The notes beneath the pieces were generated by a model that did not search any database, was not told the origin of the DNA, and worked only from the letters and a program-made list of their open reading frames with translations. Positions 39,667 through 50,723 of a DNA stretch of 64,000 nt are shown in pieces. The position numbers and the translations under genes are program-made. The DNA is from Trypanosoma brucei gambiense DAL972. Its lineage: Eukaryota; Euglenozoa; Kinetoplastea; Trypanosomatida; Trypanosomatidae. Position 1 is the first letter of the stretch. Every line of letters starts with the position of its first letter. The stretch spans positions 1,433,691 through 1,497,690 of the forward strand of contig NC_026740.1 in the NCBI RefSeq assembly GCF_000210295.1, read 5' to 3'.

Positions 39667-41269
39667 GAAGGACGGTTTTACTGCGGGAATCCTTGTGATT
39701 GCACACTAAATGATTGACTGTTGCCACAACCCGGAAACTGATGTGTGAGTGGCGAGTGTTAGGGATGACTACACCAATCTGGAAGTGGTTCTTTTCCCTT
39801 TCTTTGGTTTTGTATTTGTGAGTGTGCTCGATTGCTGAGGCTTGGGTTAGGAGGAGGCTTGTCCTTTGCCAGCTGAATTCTTCATTTTCTCCATTTATTT
39901 AGGTCTTCGTTATCCTCCCTTTAAAAAAGGAACATAATTTATGTATCTCTTAACGTTTTTTCAGCGGCGGAATGGATGAAGTGCGGAGAATTCCGTGAAT
40001 TTCTTTGGTTCCTTACCCCCACCCCTAATTCCTCGGCAACGGTGGTGCTGGGGTGCGTTTTTTCTCCCAATTCAAGTGCCTGTCATGGATGAGACGTGCT
40101 GTGTGAAAGTGCAAAACCAACGTAGATTGTGTATGCGTTTGTCTGCTCGTATAAATGCAAAGCAATTAGCTCGAAAGAGGAAGCTTATCTCTTTGTTGGC
40201 TTCGTTTAATAGCATGGCTCTTTGTGATGCAAACTAGTCTTGGTGAAAGGCTGTTTTTTCAAGGGCTTCTGGTAGCTGATAGAAAAAAGGACTTTTTTGC
40301 TCCCATTTGCTTCGCACTACAAATGCGTCAGGACCTCCCCAAGAAGTTACGGCCTGCGTGGGTGTACGCCTTGGGCTTACGCGCATGGTGCCAGTGCTCG
40401 AGTGGAGCGGGTGATTTTAACAGGGGAAGGGACAAGGAGGGAGTGATGACACACACGCACATGATTATGACATTAGCAAGACAACTATTTTCTTTTTTCT
40501 TCTTTTTGCCTTTATTTATTACTGCGTCGCGACACCTCTTTCTTTTCCCCATGCCCCCTTCCCCTCTGGGGTGATCTTTCCCTGATATTTCGCTATCGCA
40601 TACGATTGAGTTGTGCTTCATATCTTTTTGTTTGTTATAATGTCTACATTTGTGAGTGGTCATTGCCATTGTTTGTTCACTGCTCAGTTCATTTCCCTCC
40701 TTTTCTTCCGCGAGCTATTTATTCCTTTATCATTTTCAGTTCTTTTTGTTGTTATTGCGAGCTCCCCTCCCCACACTTTCTTTTTTTATTATCTGTTTCC
40801 GGAGCCCTGTGCTGCGCTGTACGTGCCAGTCCCATACGGGGTGGCGTCACCATGAAAGAGGCTCGTTGGATGGATTGCTTGCGCCGCGTCGGCGTTTACG
40901 CGCAGTTACGGTGAACGAAAAAGAGTGATACGAATAATGAAAAGGAATGAAGGAAGAACCACCAGGAGTGCAGTTTGTACAAGTGTTGAATTCGGGTCTT
41001 TTTTCTTTCCTTATCCTTTCCCTCTTTGGCACACATGATAGGGGACCTACTGTACATAAATCTGTGTATATGTGTGCGCGTGAGAACTGCCAAGATGCAA
41101 AAAGATGGGTTTCGCAACCTTTTGCCATGTGCCACACATGCTCTTCTCATCAAACCCCTTTTTCATTGCTTAAGGGAGTGTTGTGTGAACAATATACAGA
41201 CAGCTGTAGATTGATTACATTTTTAATACGGCTGAGCAGCGGCAGGAGGTGTAATATACAAACTCCACC
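39667..41269 (+). other. Long intergenic: no gene seen
   Basis: 1.6 kb of T-rich low-complexity DNA. Short frames (for example 40227-40574 and 40086-40237) are present but lack any conserved feature. T/C tracts at about 41000-41035 (AG 41041-41042) and 41150-41170 (AG 41174-41175) are candidate acceptors. Confidence 0.5.
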
Positions 41270-43555
41270 ATGAATGTCGATGGTACTGTCCAACAAGCCC
41301 GTGTGGGTGTTGTTGTACACCGAGCGGAGTCTCTTGTTGGACTGAGCGCGAGTGGGACGTCGAATCCCTTTGTTTCCGTTTCGGTTGGCGCGACAGTCCT
41401 CAGTACTCCTGTTGTGCAGAATAGCACAAACCCCACATTCGAGGCTGCTTTTAACTTCCCCGAATGCCCTATTCCAACTATTCTGACACTTCGTGTATTT
41501 CACAAGGAGGCCGGTGGGGTAGAGAGTCCACTCGGCAGTGCAACGCTTACGCTGTTTTCGCCGTCCGCAATGACTCGCCGACAAGTACAACTGGGACATG
41601 GTGGTAGCGTTGTTTTGTCTCAGAAGGCCCGTGACGGATGCGGATCGCTAGACATTTCTTATGAGGTAGTGGCGCCAACGTCCTATAAAGCAACTGCATC
41701 AGAACAACGAAAATCTGTTGACGACGATCTACCTTCGTTTTTGAGGGATGACGCGGGGGCGGAAACCCTAACTTCAGCATTTACGGCATTCTCCCAACCT
41801 CCACCACCACCCGCTGCTGCAATACCGAAGCCACCAGAATTTGGAGCTGTTCCTCCACCACCACCAGCTGCTGCAATACCGAAGCCACCAGAATTTGGAG
41901 CTGTTCCTCCACCACCACCCGCTGCTGCAATACCGAAGCCACCAGAATTTGGAGCTGTTCCACCACCACCACCCGCTGCTGCAATACCGAAGCCACCAGA
42001 ATTTGGAGCTGTTCCACCACCACCACCAGCTGCTGCAATACCGAAGCCTCCAGAATTTGGAGCTGTTCCTCCACCACCACCCGCTGCTGCAATACCGAAG
42101 CCTCCAGAATTTGGAGCTGTTCCACCACCACCACCAGCTGCTGCAATACCGAAGCCTCCAGAATTTGGAGCTGTTCCACCACCACCACCAGCTGCTGCAA
42201 TACCGAAGCCTCCAGAATTTGGAGCTGTTCCACCACCACCACCAGCTGCTGCAATACCGAAGCCTCCAGAATTTGGAGCTGTTCCTCCACCACCACCCGC
42301 TGCTGCAATACCGAAGCCACCAGAATTTGGAGCTGTTCCTCCACCACCACCAGCTGCTGCAATACCGAAGCCACCAGAATTTGGAGCTGTTCCACCACCA
42401 CCACCAGCTGCTGCAATACCGAAGCCACCAGAATTTGGAGCTGTTCCTCCACCCGTCCCCGTCGTGGTACCCTCCACCTCTGGACAATCATTTATTGCGA
42501 GTGCGGCTTTTGCAAATGAGGACTCTTCTGAGACGTCACCACCACCTTCGTCTTCAACTATGCCGGACACTGGGGGCACCTCTCACTCATCTCACCGCGG
42601 TTATTCATCTGCATCGTCCCCCAACAGCACCAATCATACGCAGCTGCAGAGGCAGCAAATGGCATCGGCATCGTCAACGGGAGCGACATCGACATCTCTT
42701 CATACTTCATCGAATCATTCAAGCACCGCACCCCCGCCACCACTTCAGGCACAAAAGGAACCGCCACTTCATGGAGTAGATGAGACTTCGCGGGCTCCTT
42801 CGGGGTCAGCTTCCGTTGAACCAACCGCAAAGGATAGTGATAAATCGCAGAAGAAAGTAAGAATAGCCACGAATGCGAAGGACCGCCCAACTAGTGCTGG
42901 AACCGCTGCAAACACGAAACCACCACTGCGGCAACCTTCAGAATCAGGAAGGGGGAGATCGTGTTCGTCTGTGAGTCCAACCCGCGAAGCACGACGGACT
43001 TCGTCGGCACAAGGAGGTCGCTCCTCTCCCTACGTCCATGGACCCGTTGTGAAAAAAGTGAACAACTTCACGGCACAGGGGACGACACTGCTTTCTGCAG
43101 CACGGCGTTCTGCCAACTTTCAGGTTCCTACGATTTATCAGTACCCTGAAGAGTTGCTTGCAGCCGCCTCTCAAGGTGATGTTGCGGTGTTTCAGAGACT
43201 ACGAGAGGAGGACCCACAACTCTCACGTGGTTTTGAGAAAGTGCGTGACTATTCAGGTCGGACCATCCTGCATATTGCTGCATGGTATGGACACGTGCAG
43301 GTGCTGAAGATATTGCTGCAACCCACTCCGGTGGCTCCGCTTCTTGAGTTACGTGCCCTTCGGTCGGTGAATGGAAACACAATCCTCCACAGCGCAGCTC
43401 AGGGAGGGAGAGTGGACGCAGTGCAGTGGCTTCGGTTTAGTACCGCCGCAGCGTCCCTCATTGGACAGAGAAATGCGCGCGGTATCACGGCAACTGAGTG
43501 TGCTAGGGAAGCGGGCTTCTCGAATGTGGCTTTGATGTTGGCTGAAACAATGTAA
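41270..43555 (+). CDS. C2 domain, proline-repeat and ankyrin-repeat protein
   Basis: 761 residues. Residues about 10-140 read as a C2 domain (VGVVVHRAESLVGLSASG, NPFVSVSVG, NSTNPTFEAAFNFP, ILTLRVFHKE); the acidic calcium ligands are mostly replaced, so lipid binding may be calcium-independent. Residues 177-392 are twelve tandem copies of an 18-residue unit (PPPPPAAAIPKPPEFGAV), a good polyproline ligand for SH3/EVH1/profilin-like partners. A basic Ser-rich linker follows. The C-terminal about 130 residues hold ankyrin repeats (GRTILHIAAWYGHVQVLKILL, GNTILHSAAQGGRVDAVQWL, GITATECAREAGFSNVALML). The architecture suggests a membrane-linked scaffold, perhaps cytoskeletal. I cannot name it. Confidence 0.93.
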   Translation: MNVDGTVQQARVGVVVHRAESLVGLSASGTSNPFVSVSVGATVLSTPVVQNSTNPTFEAAFNFPECPIPTILTLRVFHKEAGGVESPLGSATLTLFSPSAMTRRQVQLGHGGSVVLSQKARDGCGSLDISYEVVAPTSYKATASEQRKSVDDDLPSFLRDDAGAETLTSAFTAFSQPPPPPAAAIPKPPEFGAVPPPPPAAAIPKPPEFGAVPPPPPAAAIPKPPEFGAVPPPPPAAAIPKPPEFGAVPPPPPAAAIPKPPEFGAVPPPPPAAAIPKPPEFGAVPPPPPAAAIPKPPEFGAVPPPPPAAAIPKPPEFGAVPPPPPAAAIPKPPEFGAVPPPPPAAAIPKPPEFGAVPPPPPAAAIPKPPEFGAVPPPPPAAAIPKPPEFGAVPPPVPVVVPSTSGQSFIASAAFANEDSSETSPPPSSSTMPDTGGTSHSSHRGYSSASSPNSTNHTQLQRQQMASASSTGATSTSLHTSSNHSSTAPPPPLQAQKEPPLHGVDETSRAPSGSASVEPTAKDSDKSQKKVRIATNAKDRPTSAGTAANTKPPLRQPSESGRGRSCSSVSPTREARRTSSAQGGRSSPYVHGPVVKKVNNFTAQGTTLLSAARRSANFQVPTIYQYPEELLAAASQGDVAVFQRLREEDPQLSRGFEKVRDYSGRTILHIAAWYGHVQVLKILLQPTPVAPLLELRALRSVNGNTILHSAAQGGRVDAVQWLRFSTAAASLIGQRNARGITATECAREAGFSNVALMLAETM
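41798..42445 (+). repeat. Twelve tandem 54-bp coding repeats
   Basis: Exactly 12 x 54 bp in frame, identical at protein level. Only synonymous third bases vary (CCT/CCA before the glutamate-bearing part, CCC/CCA before GCTGCTGCA), and the variants are clustered in blocks (see findings). Confidence 0.97.
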
Positions 43556-44513
43556 CAGACGTGACATTCCCTATGAATCTGGAATTTGTTTCGGGTGCGT
43601 CGGCGATGCGTTACAACAGCACGATAGTGGCGCCGTACGTGTGTGTGTTTGCGCGTGCTAAGGGGAGCACTGCGAAACTTTGTTCGGGGAATGGGCGGTG
43701 TGTTTGGTGGCTGCATTAAGAGACTAAGGTGGAAAAAGAAAGGGAGCAGGTTAAACAACTGGCCTCTCGGGTACGTTCTGTCAATAATACGTGTTGGCTG
43801 CAATTTATAGATATGCAATGCTAATGGCATTGAGGACGACAGGCCATAGAAATAGGGAGTAATTTAGCGCAAGGTGATAATCGCCTCGCTCACTTCCTCT
43901 ACACATAGAGTTGATATAATTCAAGGCAATTACAATATTTTAGGCACTGTGACGCCTTTTGAAAGAGAGGTGCTCTTACGTTTATGCTTTTGCAGGTGTG
44001 TGCCAGCTTTGATGTTCTGAGGAGACACCGCCATCCTGAACAAGGAGGGAAACACCGCAGAAGAGTTTCAGCACGGAGAGCGAAGTCGTGTTCACACTCC
44101 TCGCGCTTACCTTCTTTTTGGGGCACCGACTCGTGTTGTGACGTACCACGATTCGTTTCCTTTGCGTATTTTTTTTTTTTTTGCTATTAACACCAATTGA
44201 TGATCTTCCTATATGCTTGTGTGATCCAATTCATTGTGGGTTGGATAGCGCCGTTTTTGTTGCTGTGAACCGTGTGTACGTGACGGCCCATTTACGGGAT
44301 GGCTGCGCATCGACAGTGTAATTCAAAACAAACTAAACAAGTTTTTCTTTTCTTTTCTCCTGCTCTATGCATTTAACCATTACGTAGGGTTCCCTAAGAA
44401 CATTCTCCAGTAAAGTGTGCGAACGTTAACGGGAACTGAAGCACCACGGTGAGTCACACAACCGTCTCGAGGAGGGGGACAGAGGAAATCAAGGTGGAAA
44501 GGGGAAATAGGGT

Positions 44514-44551
<38 letters not shown>

Positions 44552-44591
44552 ACATCTGCCGTGAAAGGAATTTTGCCTCGCTGCGAGCCAA
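43556..44591 (+). other. Intergenic: 3' UTR, T-run, (GT)n
   Basis: No gene seen. T-run at 44168-44181; T/C tract 44341-44365 with AG at 44386-44387, a likely acceptor (5' UTR about 205 nt that would contain the GT repeat). Confidence 0.5.
44519..44549 (+). repeat. (GT)n microsatellite in probable 5' UTR
   Basis: About 15 uninterrupted GT units, ending 43 nt before the YEATS-gene ATG. Confidence 0.95.
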
Positions 44592-46580
44592 ATGATTCAC
44601 GGCAATGCTGCGCCCATCAGCCGTGCGTTTACAATTCATTTCAAAGGGGAGCTGTTCCGTGCCCTAATCGACTGTCGCACGGCGCTCACGCTTCGTGATT
44701 TGATTGCCGTGGCTGTTCCGAATCCCTCCGGCTCTAACTCTTCCTCCCCAACAACTGGGGATTTCTCAACTGATTGGGTTGATAACTGCATTTGTGCCTT
44801 TGGTGGGCAGCGACTTTCCCTCGACACACTAACGGAGTCAGCGCCACTGGTATTGGATGTTTCGTGGTCGGAAAGCGCGCGGGGCGGAACCAGGAAAAGG
44901 ATGAGACGCGACTTCACTTTTTTTAAAGAGGAGGATCGAAATCTTTTACCATGTAAAGTGTCGCAGGAAGAGATTGGTTACAGCGGTCGAAAGAGTGGAA
45001 GCAAAGAAATTAAGAACAATATTGACGATAAGTACAGCGTTTTTGATGCTAAAAGTGGTATAGTGCTCTCCTTTGATTCAAGTAGTCGTTATGGTGTCGA
45101 AGGGAAGTTTAGCGCAGATGATAATAACAGTAATGATAATAGCTGCAGCAGTGATGATGGAGAGGATGATGACTGCATTAACAGTGAGGGTCGCACCCCT
45201 TGCGAAGATTATGACGACCGCCAGTACGAGGCTATTTTGCCAGTTGTTGTGGGTGGGGTTGTGAGGTTGGTAAACATGGAAAGCCGTGACAAGAGTCACG
45301 AGTGGACTGTGTATGTACGGGGTTTGTTTAATGAGTCGAAGTACCTTGCTGACTGCATTGAGTCTGTTCGTTTTTTCCTCGATGCATCTTTCACCCCATC
45401 AGAACGCCTGGTGACGTCTCCCCCGTTCGAGTTAACTGAAGTCGGCTGGGGAGAGTTCATCGTCAAGGTTTCAATACAACTGCGGCATTACCCGCGTCCA
45501 ATTCAGATTGATTTATCATCCTCGAGCGCTTCACCTGTAACATCTGGGGTTGTGAAGTCACCGTCGCTCCTGCCACTGTTACCGACTTCTGCTGAAACCC
45601 TGTCCGATGTGAAGGTGGCATCCGCAATTTTGTCACCATCGACGGCCGATGGTCCTTTGATTGGGTTAACAAATGGTCCCGCTTTGTCCCCTTTGATTAG
45701 TGTGCTCAGTCGGCATCATTACCACGGTTGTGCCAGTGATAGTGTTGACCACACGATAGTAAAGAAAGAGGAGGAGGAGGAGGGTGATGATCAATGCACA
45801 AAATGCGACGCAAAGAGAAATGTGTTTGGCAGCACGGAGAAAGCTGAGGAAGCCGGAAGGCGTGCCCAGAATAACAATTGTGTCAATGTTTTGTTCAATC
45901 CAAATGCCTCTGTCTCGTCGGATGTTGAAACACTGGGAACGTGCTCTGGTGTTGTGGTCCTCTCGCACCTGCTGCGGTTTTCACACCGTGTGAAACGCTT
46001 TCATTGTATTCCCCCCCTGGGACGGCCGTACGAGCCGGAGGAGCATGTGGGATATACGCTTGTTCAACATCCTGTTGTGACGGAACACTATGATGAGATT
46101 GTCATTCCAGACGCCCCGCTGGAGGTTAAAAAGGCACTTGCATCACTTCCTGAGTTGCTTCAGAATCGTGTTTCTTCCGTGAAAGGGGTGCGAGCACCCA
46201 CGACTCAGCAGCAGGGTAACCATCGTGGCAGCACTACTCTCCACCGAGATGCAGTTGCCAGCATCTACGCTGAGGACGGAGTTTCATGCTGGAAATACAT
46301 CAAACATGAGGAGTTGGATGATATTGCACTAGCAGAAGCGTATTTGGATAACCTCAGCACATGCCCTAAATCATTTTTCCACGTAGATTCTCATGTTGTT
46401 GAGGCGAATCAGCCACTAGCACTGCCTCGACCTGGGCGTGGCAGGAGAAAGTTAATGGGGGCAGAAATTGATCTCGCGGCTCTAAGAGCAGCGAAGAAAG
46501 GGTTAACAGATGTCATTGGGCGGATGCGGCGTGAGGCGGTGTTGCGGCAGGCAGCTCATATCTACCAGCAGTACACATAA
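44592..46580 (+). CDS. YEATS-domain chromatin protein
   Basis: 662 residues. At about 232-310 lies the first part of a YEATS domain: HEWTVYVRG, YLADCIESVRFFLDASFTPSERL, SPPFELTEVGWGEF and VKVSIQLRHYP. GWGEF is the signature strand-loop that carries the acyl-lysine pocket aromatic residue. The closing strands appear about 145 residues later (VVVLSHLLRF at about 454-463, then HYDEIVIPDAP at about 499-509, matching the YDEIVF-type segment of Yaf9/GAS41). The stretch between is Ser/acid/Lys-rich and probably a disordered loop. An acidic Asn/Asp tract lies near 175-197. The last 60 residues are helical and basic. YEATS proteins read acetyl- or crotonyl-lysine in histone acetyltransferase and remodelling complexes; nuclear location is inferred. 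Confidence 0.92.
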   Translation: MIHGNAAPISRAFTIHFKGELFRALIDCRTALTLRDLIAVAVPNPSGSNSSSPTTGDFSTDWVDNCICAFGGQRLSLDTLTESAPLVLDVSWSESARGGTRKRMRRDFTFFKEEDRNLLPCKVSQEEIGYSGRKSGSKEIKNNIDDKYSVFDAKSGIVLSFDSSSRYGVEGKFSADDNNSNDNSCSSDDGEDDDCINSEGRTPCEDYDDRQYEAILPVVVGGVVRLVNMESRDKSHEWTVYVRGLFNESKYLADCIESVRFFLDASFTPSERLVTSPPFELTEVGWGEFIVKVSIQLRHYPRPIQIDLSSSSASPVTSGVVKSPSLLPLLPTSAETLSDVKVASAILSPSTADGPLIGLTNGPALSPLISVLSRHHYHGCASDSVDHTIVKKEEEEEGDDQCTKCDAKRNVFGSTEKAEEAGRRAQNNNCVNVLFNPNASVSSDVETLGTCSGVVVLSHLLRFSHRVKRFHCIPPLGRPYEPEEHVGYTLVQHPVVTEHYDEIVIPDAPLEVKKALASLPELLQNRVSSVKGVRAPTTQQQGNHRGSTTLHRDAVASIYAEDGVSCWKYIKHEELDDIALAEAYLDNLSTCPKSFFHVDSHVVEANQPLALPRPGRGRRKLMGAEIDLAALRAAKKGLTDVIGRMRREAVLRQAAHIYQQYT

Positions 46581-47740
46581 ACGGATAAAGTTGGCACTAA
46601 CTGTTAGCTTTTACAGTATCTGACGTGTTGCTCTTATACGGTTCAATATTGAGCTAAGTTTTCATTCAGCATAACTTTTGTTGTTGTTGTTGTTAACCTC
46701 CCTCCGTCGCCAAATCAGCGAAGATATTTATATTTTTAGCTCGTCCATCTTCCAGCCTATTAAATAAACCTGAGGAACGGGCAGGCGTTTGTGAGCGGGA
46801 GTATGCGCGAGGGGTGAAGTGAGGCGGCTTTTGAGAGGAAATGGAGAGTTTGGGTTTGTCTTTGTGGAGGTGCGTGACTATTTTTATGGGACTTGGGAGT
46901 TGAGTGGGAAAGGCAAGTGAACATTTGCCGCTGTGCAGTCGGTTCGCTTAGTTGTGGCGCTTGTTTTTATATCTTGGATGCTCTTTCTTTGGTTAGTGTT
47001 GTCTCACAACAACAGAGAACTTGGGGGGGAATGCAATTTCCTTTTCTTCATTTTTTTTCCGAGCCTTTACATCAGTGAACACTTCGCGTACACTTGAAAG
47101 CATAGGTCCACAGACATTTGTTTGTTTTTGGAGCAATTATCGCTAATGTTCATGGATGTGTGCGACGGTCAGGAAAGTGTCCTCACAAACTTTTACATGT
47201 TTTTTTTCTTTTTGTCACCTTTTAAAATGTTTAAAGCCCTTCCATCCCTTTTTGTCCCTTTCCCCCCATCGCACGTCTTTTTAAAAAGCTGACTCACCAG
47301 CGCTGGGGTGTCTAACGCACCAGTTACTTAGTTGCATATCAAGGGGACAAAGAGCATAAACAGAAAAGTAAAAGGCAAATTGACAGATACATAGAAACGC
47401 GCAAAAGTACGTATATACATATATATATATATATATAACTCGTCCACATAGATTTATTCACTGTGTGCCCCGCGGCGGAGCAGTGGCAAAACTGAAGAGC
47501 AACAAACAGGTTTGATTTATTTGAAAGTTCTTTGAGGGACTATATCTCTCCTTTTTTTTTTTACAAAAAGGAAAAAGAGATACTCACACGGAAAGGATAA
47601 TTTGCGTTTTATCGAGGCGCAGTTGTTTTTGTTGTTAATTTCTTTTTTCCATCGCTGCACGGAAGGGGGGGGGGGCAGCAAAACACACATAGACGTAGAT
47701 ATACATATATAAACACGTTTACGTGCACACATAGATACGA

Positions 47741-47806
<66 letters not shown>

Positions 47807-47871
47807 ATACGCATTTCTTACGTAACAAAGGCGGAAACCAAAGCACACCAAAAAAAAAAAAAGAAAAGAGG
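46581..47871 (+). other. Intergenic with (TTG)n, (AT)n and (AG)n
   Basis: No gene seen. Contains a TTG triplet run (46679-46695), TA tract (47418-47437), T-runs and the compound TA/AG repeat listed separately. A T-run at 47552-47562 precedes several AGs; the 5' UTR is probably about 300 nt and includes the microsatellites. Confidence 0.45.
47749..47802 (+). repeat. Compound (TA)n(AG)n microsatellite
   Basis: About 13 TA units (47749-47775) run directly into about 14 AG units (to 47802), 70 nt before the next ATG. Confidence 0.95.
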
Positions 47872-50112
47872 ATGGAAACACAGGTACCTCAGAATGTTAT
47901 GGAGGATGCCATTGCGGTGTGGAACCGTTTGCAATGTTGGGGAAACGCTAGCAACTATCTTCTGGCGTTGAATAACCCGTGCATGCAGCACCAAAAGCAT
48001 GGCGTAACAAAATGGGATCCCTACTCGATACGTCTTGCAAGGCGCGTCGTTGCGGTGGTGGAGCGGCTTGACAACCACAGAGAGAAGTCTCTGGGGTTAG
48101 GCGCCACACCACGTGAAAAGTTACTGGCACTGGCTGAAGTTGTGCGGTTGTGTTTGGAATCGTTTGACCCTCTGGGAACTCCGTTGGTGCAGGGGGCAGC
48201 ATTTCCCTTCAAAACACCGTCATCATTCCTGTCGCCATCGCCTCCCGTTGAGTGGGAAAGAGCTGTTGATAAGCGAGTTGTGAGTGGTACCATGATCATG
48301 GAGGGGCTACACATCCTCACTTATCCCAGTGTGCAACTGAGAATTGAAGCAAGTGTTGAGCAACTGCTGCAACACATTATGGAAGAGTTTAACGGTGGAA
48401 GCAAAAGGACGATGAGACACTCACCGGAGGAGTTGCGAGCGCTACGAGCAACCACCATGCTTCTGGAGGATTTCGATGCTTTGTATAAGCGTATTGTATG
48501 CGTGTTTCCGTGTGTTCGAATGATGGGATCGCCGCATATTCCTGTTGCTCTGTTACCTATCGTAATTAAATTATACTACAAAATGGCAGAATGGGTGCGA
48601 GACGCAGAGGTCACTGGGGAATTGAACAGCTTCGCTCAGATAACGGTATTCAAGAAGAAGAAGTTGTTCGTGAAGATGCGTCGGGGGGATAAGAATGTAC
48701 CTTGGGGACTGCAGTTTAATGATGAGGGAAGAGTGGTACAAGTCAACCCATCTGTGCGTTCCGGTTCCCACGCCGCTGAGGTGTTGCATGGTTTGACACA
48801 ATTCTTCAAGAAGGGTTTGTCGATAGTTGAACTGAATTCACAACCGGTTAGCTTTGCAAATTTGACTGCAAAGCAGGCGACAGACAAGCTTCACTTTTGG
48901 ACAATTGATGATTCTCGTCTGTCCCTTACAATGCAAGACGACCACCCGACTCCTCCTTTACTTGAGCAAATCGCCTTTTTTGTGGTGCCAGGCGCTAAAA
49001 AACAGTGTGGAACACTACGTGATGGAGATGATACGTGTGCGACGCTCGTCCTCCATAGGGAACTCTGCGGAATATCATGGGACATCCGCCTCACCTCGGA
49101 GCTGTGTGTAGTGGATGTACCCACAAGCATTCTCTCTAAGGAGGCGGCAACTTTCTTCAAAACTCACCACAAGCAGCTGCGCATTGGGGCTATAAATGGT
49201 GTTAAAGTGACGAGAGCGTATCAAGTAGAAGCACTGAGTCAGTTCGTCAACACGATCGTGATTGATTTTTACAAAGTCCCACCCCCAGAGACGGTACCTG
49301 CACAAGTAAAACCGAAACGGGTCCCTGCCCTGAAGAGTGATACGAAAAATACACCCTCTCAACATACCTCTGTGGTTGTGACTGCTACTGCAGTAGCTGC
49401 TCCAGAAACCGTGAAGCGCATTGCGAACGATGGCAAGGAGCAACAACTGAGGGAGGTGCAAACATCAAAAAAGAAGATTGAAGATTCATCTCCACTTGAT
49501 AAGGCAGGCGGTAAATCCAACAGTACAACTGCTATTGTCCATGCAAAGGAGGCACCGCTCGTACTGGTTTCCACCGTGGCTGAGAAATTGAGGAGTATCG
49601 CGAGAGCAGGAAGCATTCCGGGGAAAAATGGTGCCAACGGTTTTTTGGAGGATGCTGAAAGAAGAGCAGTGAGCAAGAACGATGAGTACCGCTCTGCAAC
49701 GAAACAAAATGAGGTGCGAGGCAACCGTGACGGTGATGTGACGACTTCTCTCACGGACACAGTGATGGTGTTGGATATGGATGGCGCGGAGCCACTTACT
49801 TTCCCCAACAATGTTACAATAAATATGTTGACACCTGAGGAGATGGTGGTGCAGCGACCATCATGCGAAAAGAAGTGGGGATTCTCCCTTGAAACGGAAG
49901 GAATGTACCCTAAAAAGACCATTCACATGTCTGGACTTCCGCGTATGCTGGATGAACAATGGCATCACCCGTTCAGCAAACTGTTTCGTTCACGTAAAGG
50001 TGAATGGCGCATTGCTAGTGTGAACGGGACCCCGGCGTCACAGTTGCCCGAAGTAATTGACGTAATGAAACATGCTTTGAAGATGCAAATTAAGTTCATT
50101 AGACGATGGTAG
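47872..50112 (+). CDS. Protein with PDZ-like repeats
   Basis: 746 residues. The N-terminal about 240 residues are helical without a family match. Three segments look PDZ-like: about 262-350 (LFVKMRRGDKNVPWGLQF, then GLSIVELNSQPV), about 393-470 (CGISWDIRL, then LRIGAINGVKV) and about 667-746 (KKWGFSLETEG, then RIASVNGTPAS and the final strand MQIKFIRRW). Each shows the PDZ order: carboxylate-loop-like WG(L/F) plus hydrophobics, and a later (I/V)NG-x-x-(V/A) turn. A Lys/Ser-rich linker joins repeats two and three. PDZ domains bind C-terminal peptides in scaffolds. The match is by eye and divergent. The next gene shares the last module, so the pair may act together or descend from one ancestor. 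Confidence 0.88.
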   Translation: METQVPQNVMEDAIAVWNRLQCWGNASNYLLALNNPCMQHQKHGVTKWDPYSIRLARRVVAVVERLDNHREKSLGLGATPREKLLALAEVVRLCLESFDPLGTPLVQGAAFPFKTPSSFLSPSPPVEWERAVDKRVVSGTMIMEGLHILTYPSVQLRIEASVEQLLQHIMEEFNGGSKRTMRHSPEELRALRATTMLLEDFDALYKRIVCVFPCVRMMGSPHIPVALLPIVIKLYYKMAEWVRDAEVTGELNSFAQITVFKKKKLFVKMRRGDKNVPWGLQFNDEGRVVQVNPSVRSGSHAAEVLHGLTQFFKKGLSIVELNSQPVSFANLTAKQATDKLHFWTIDDSRLSLTMQDDHPTPPLLEQIAFFVVPGAKKQCGTLRDGDDTCATLVLHRELCGISWDIRLTSELCVVDVPTSILSKEAATFFKTHHKQLRIGAINGVKVTRAYQVEALSQFVNTIVIDFYKVPPPETVPAQVKPKRVPALKSDTKNTPSQHTSVVVTATAVAAPETVKRIANDGKEQQLREVQTSKKKIEDSSPLDKAGGKSNSTTAIVHAKEAPLVLVSTVAEKLRSIARAGSIPGKNGANGFLEDAERRAVSKNDEYRSATKQNEVRGNRDGDVTTSLTDTVMVLDMDGAEPLTFPNNVTINMLTPEEMVVQRPSCEKKWGFSLETEGMYPKKTIHMSGLPRMLDEQWHHPFSKLFRSRKGEWRIASVNGTPASQLPEVIDVMKHALKMQIKFIRRW

Positions 50113-50685
50113 CGTTTCTACCGGAGCAACCATTCTTCATCGTCGCATCCCTAAAAAGTTAACACATCTTTTTTTTTTCTTTGTCTACTGCGTTTGGGAG
50201 TGCGGGGCATCGAACTATCGAAAGCGGTAAAGGTATCAGGGAGGTCTAAGGAGCCCTTTTCCATTTCGTTTTTTACTGCTTTACTGGATTTATTGTTCCT
50301 CCACGCCGTTTTGGAAATAAAGTGCAGTAAAAGAGGAGAGGCAGAAGCTTGTGTGTGTGGGGCCCCTAAAATGTGAGACATGTTTGAGCTTGTCCGTGCT
50401 CCCGTTATTATGAACAGAATATGCTTGAGCAGCGGTGTATGGGGATGGAAAATAGTGTGAGGAGCCCCCACTAATTTTGTGGGAATCGTTCGCAGTGGCG
50501 TATCCTTTTTTCCAGCTATCTTTTTTACTTGTTTTTAGTACATCTACGTGGTTAAGTGATATAACATGTACTGTCTCCCCCTTAATATCTTCTTCGTGAG
50601 TAACCCCGCGGTTCTCACATATGACTTTTCGTGCATATCTCTTTCACCTCCCCTCTTCTTCGTTGATGATGCATCATGCGTGAGT

Positions 50686-50723
<38 letters not shown>

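Noticed and set aside
40227..40574. 115-codon frame between the FKBP-like and C2 genes
   Set aside because: No motif; the second half is encoded by T-runs (Phe/Leu tract).
41683..42579. 298-codon minus-strand frame encoding Gly-rich repeats (and two shorter minus frames over the same region)
   Set aside because: It is the mirror of the 54-bp coding repeat on the + strand; the composition is dictated by the repeat and no other gene lies on the minus strand.
41841..42779. 312-codon + frame rich in His/Leu/Gln overlapping the C2/ankyrin gene
   Set aside because: Alternate frame of the proline repeat; the overlapping gene has C2 and ankyrin domains on both sides of the repeat in one frame.
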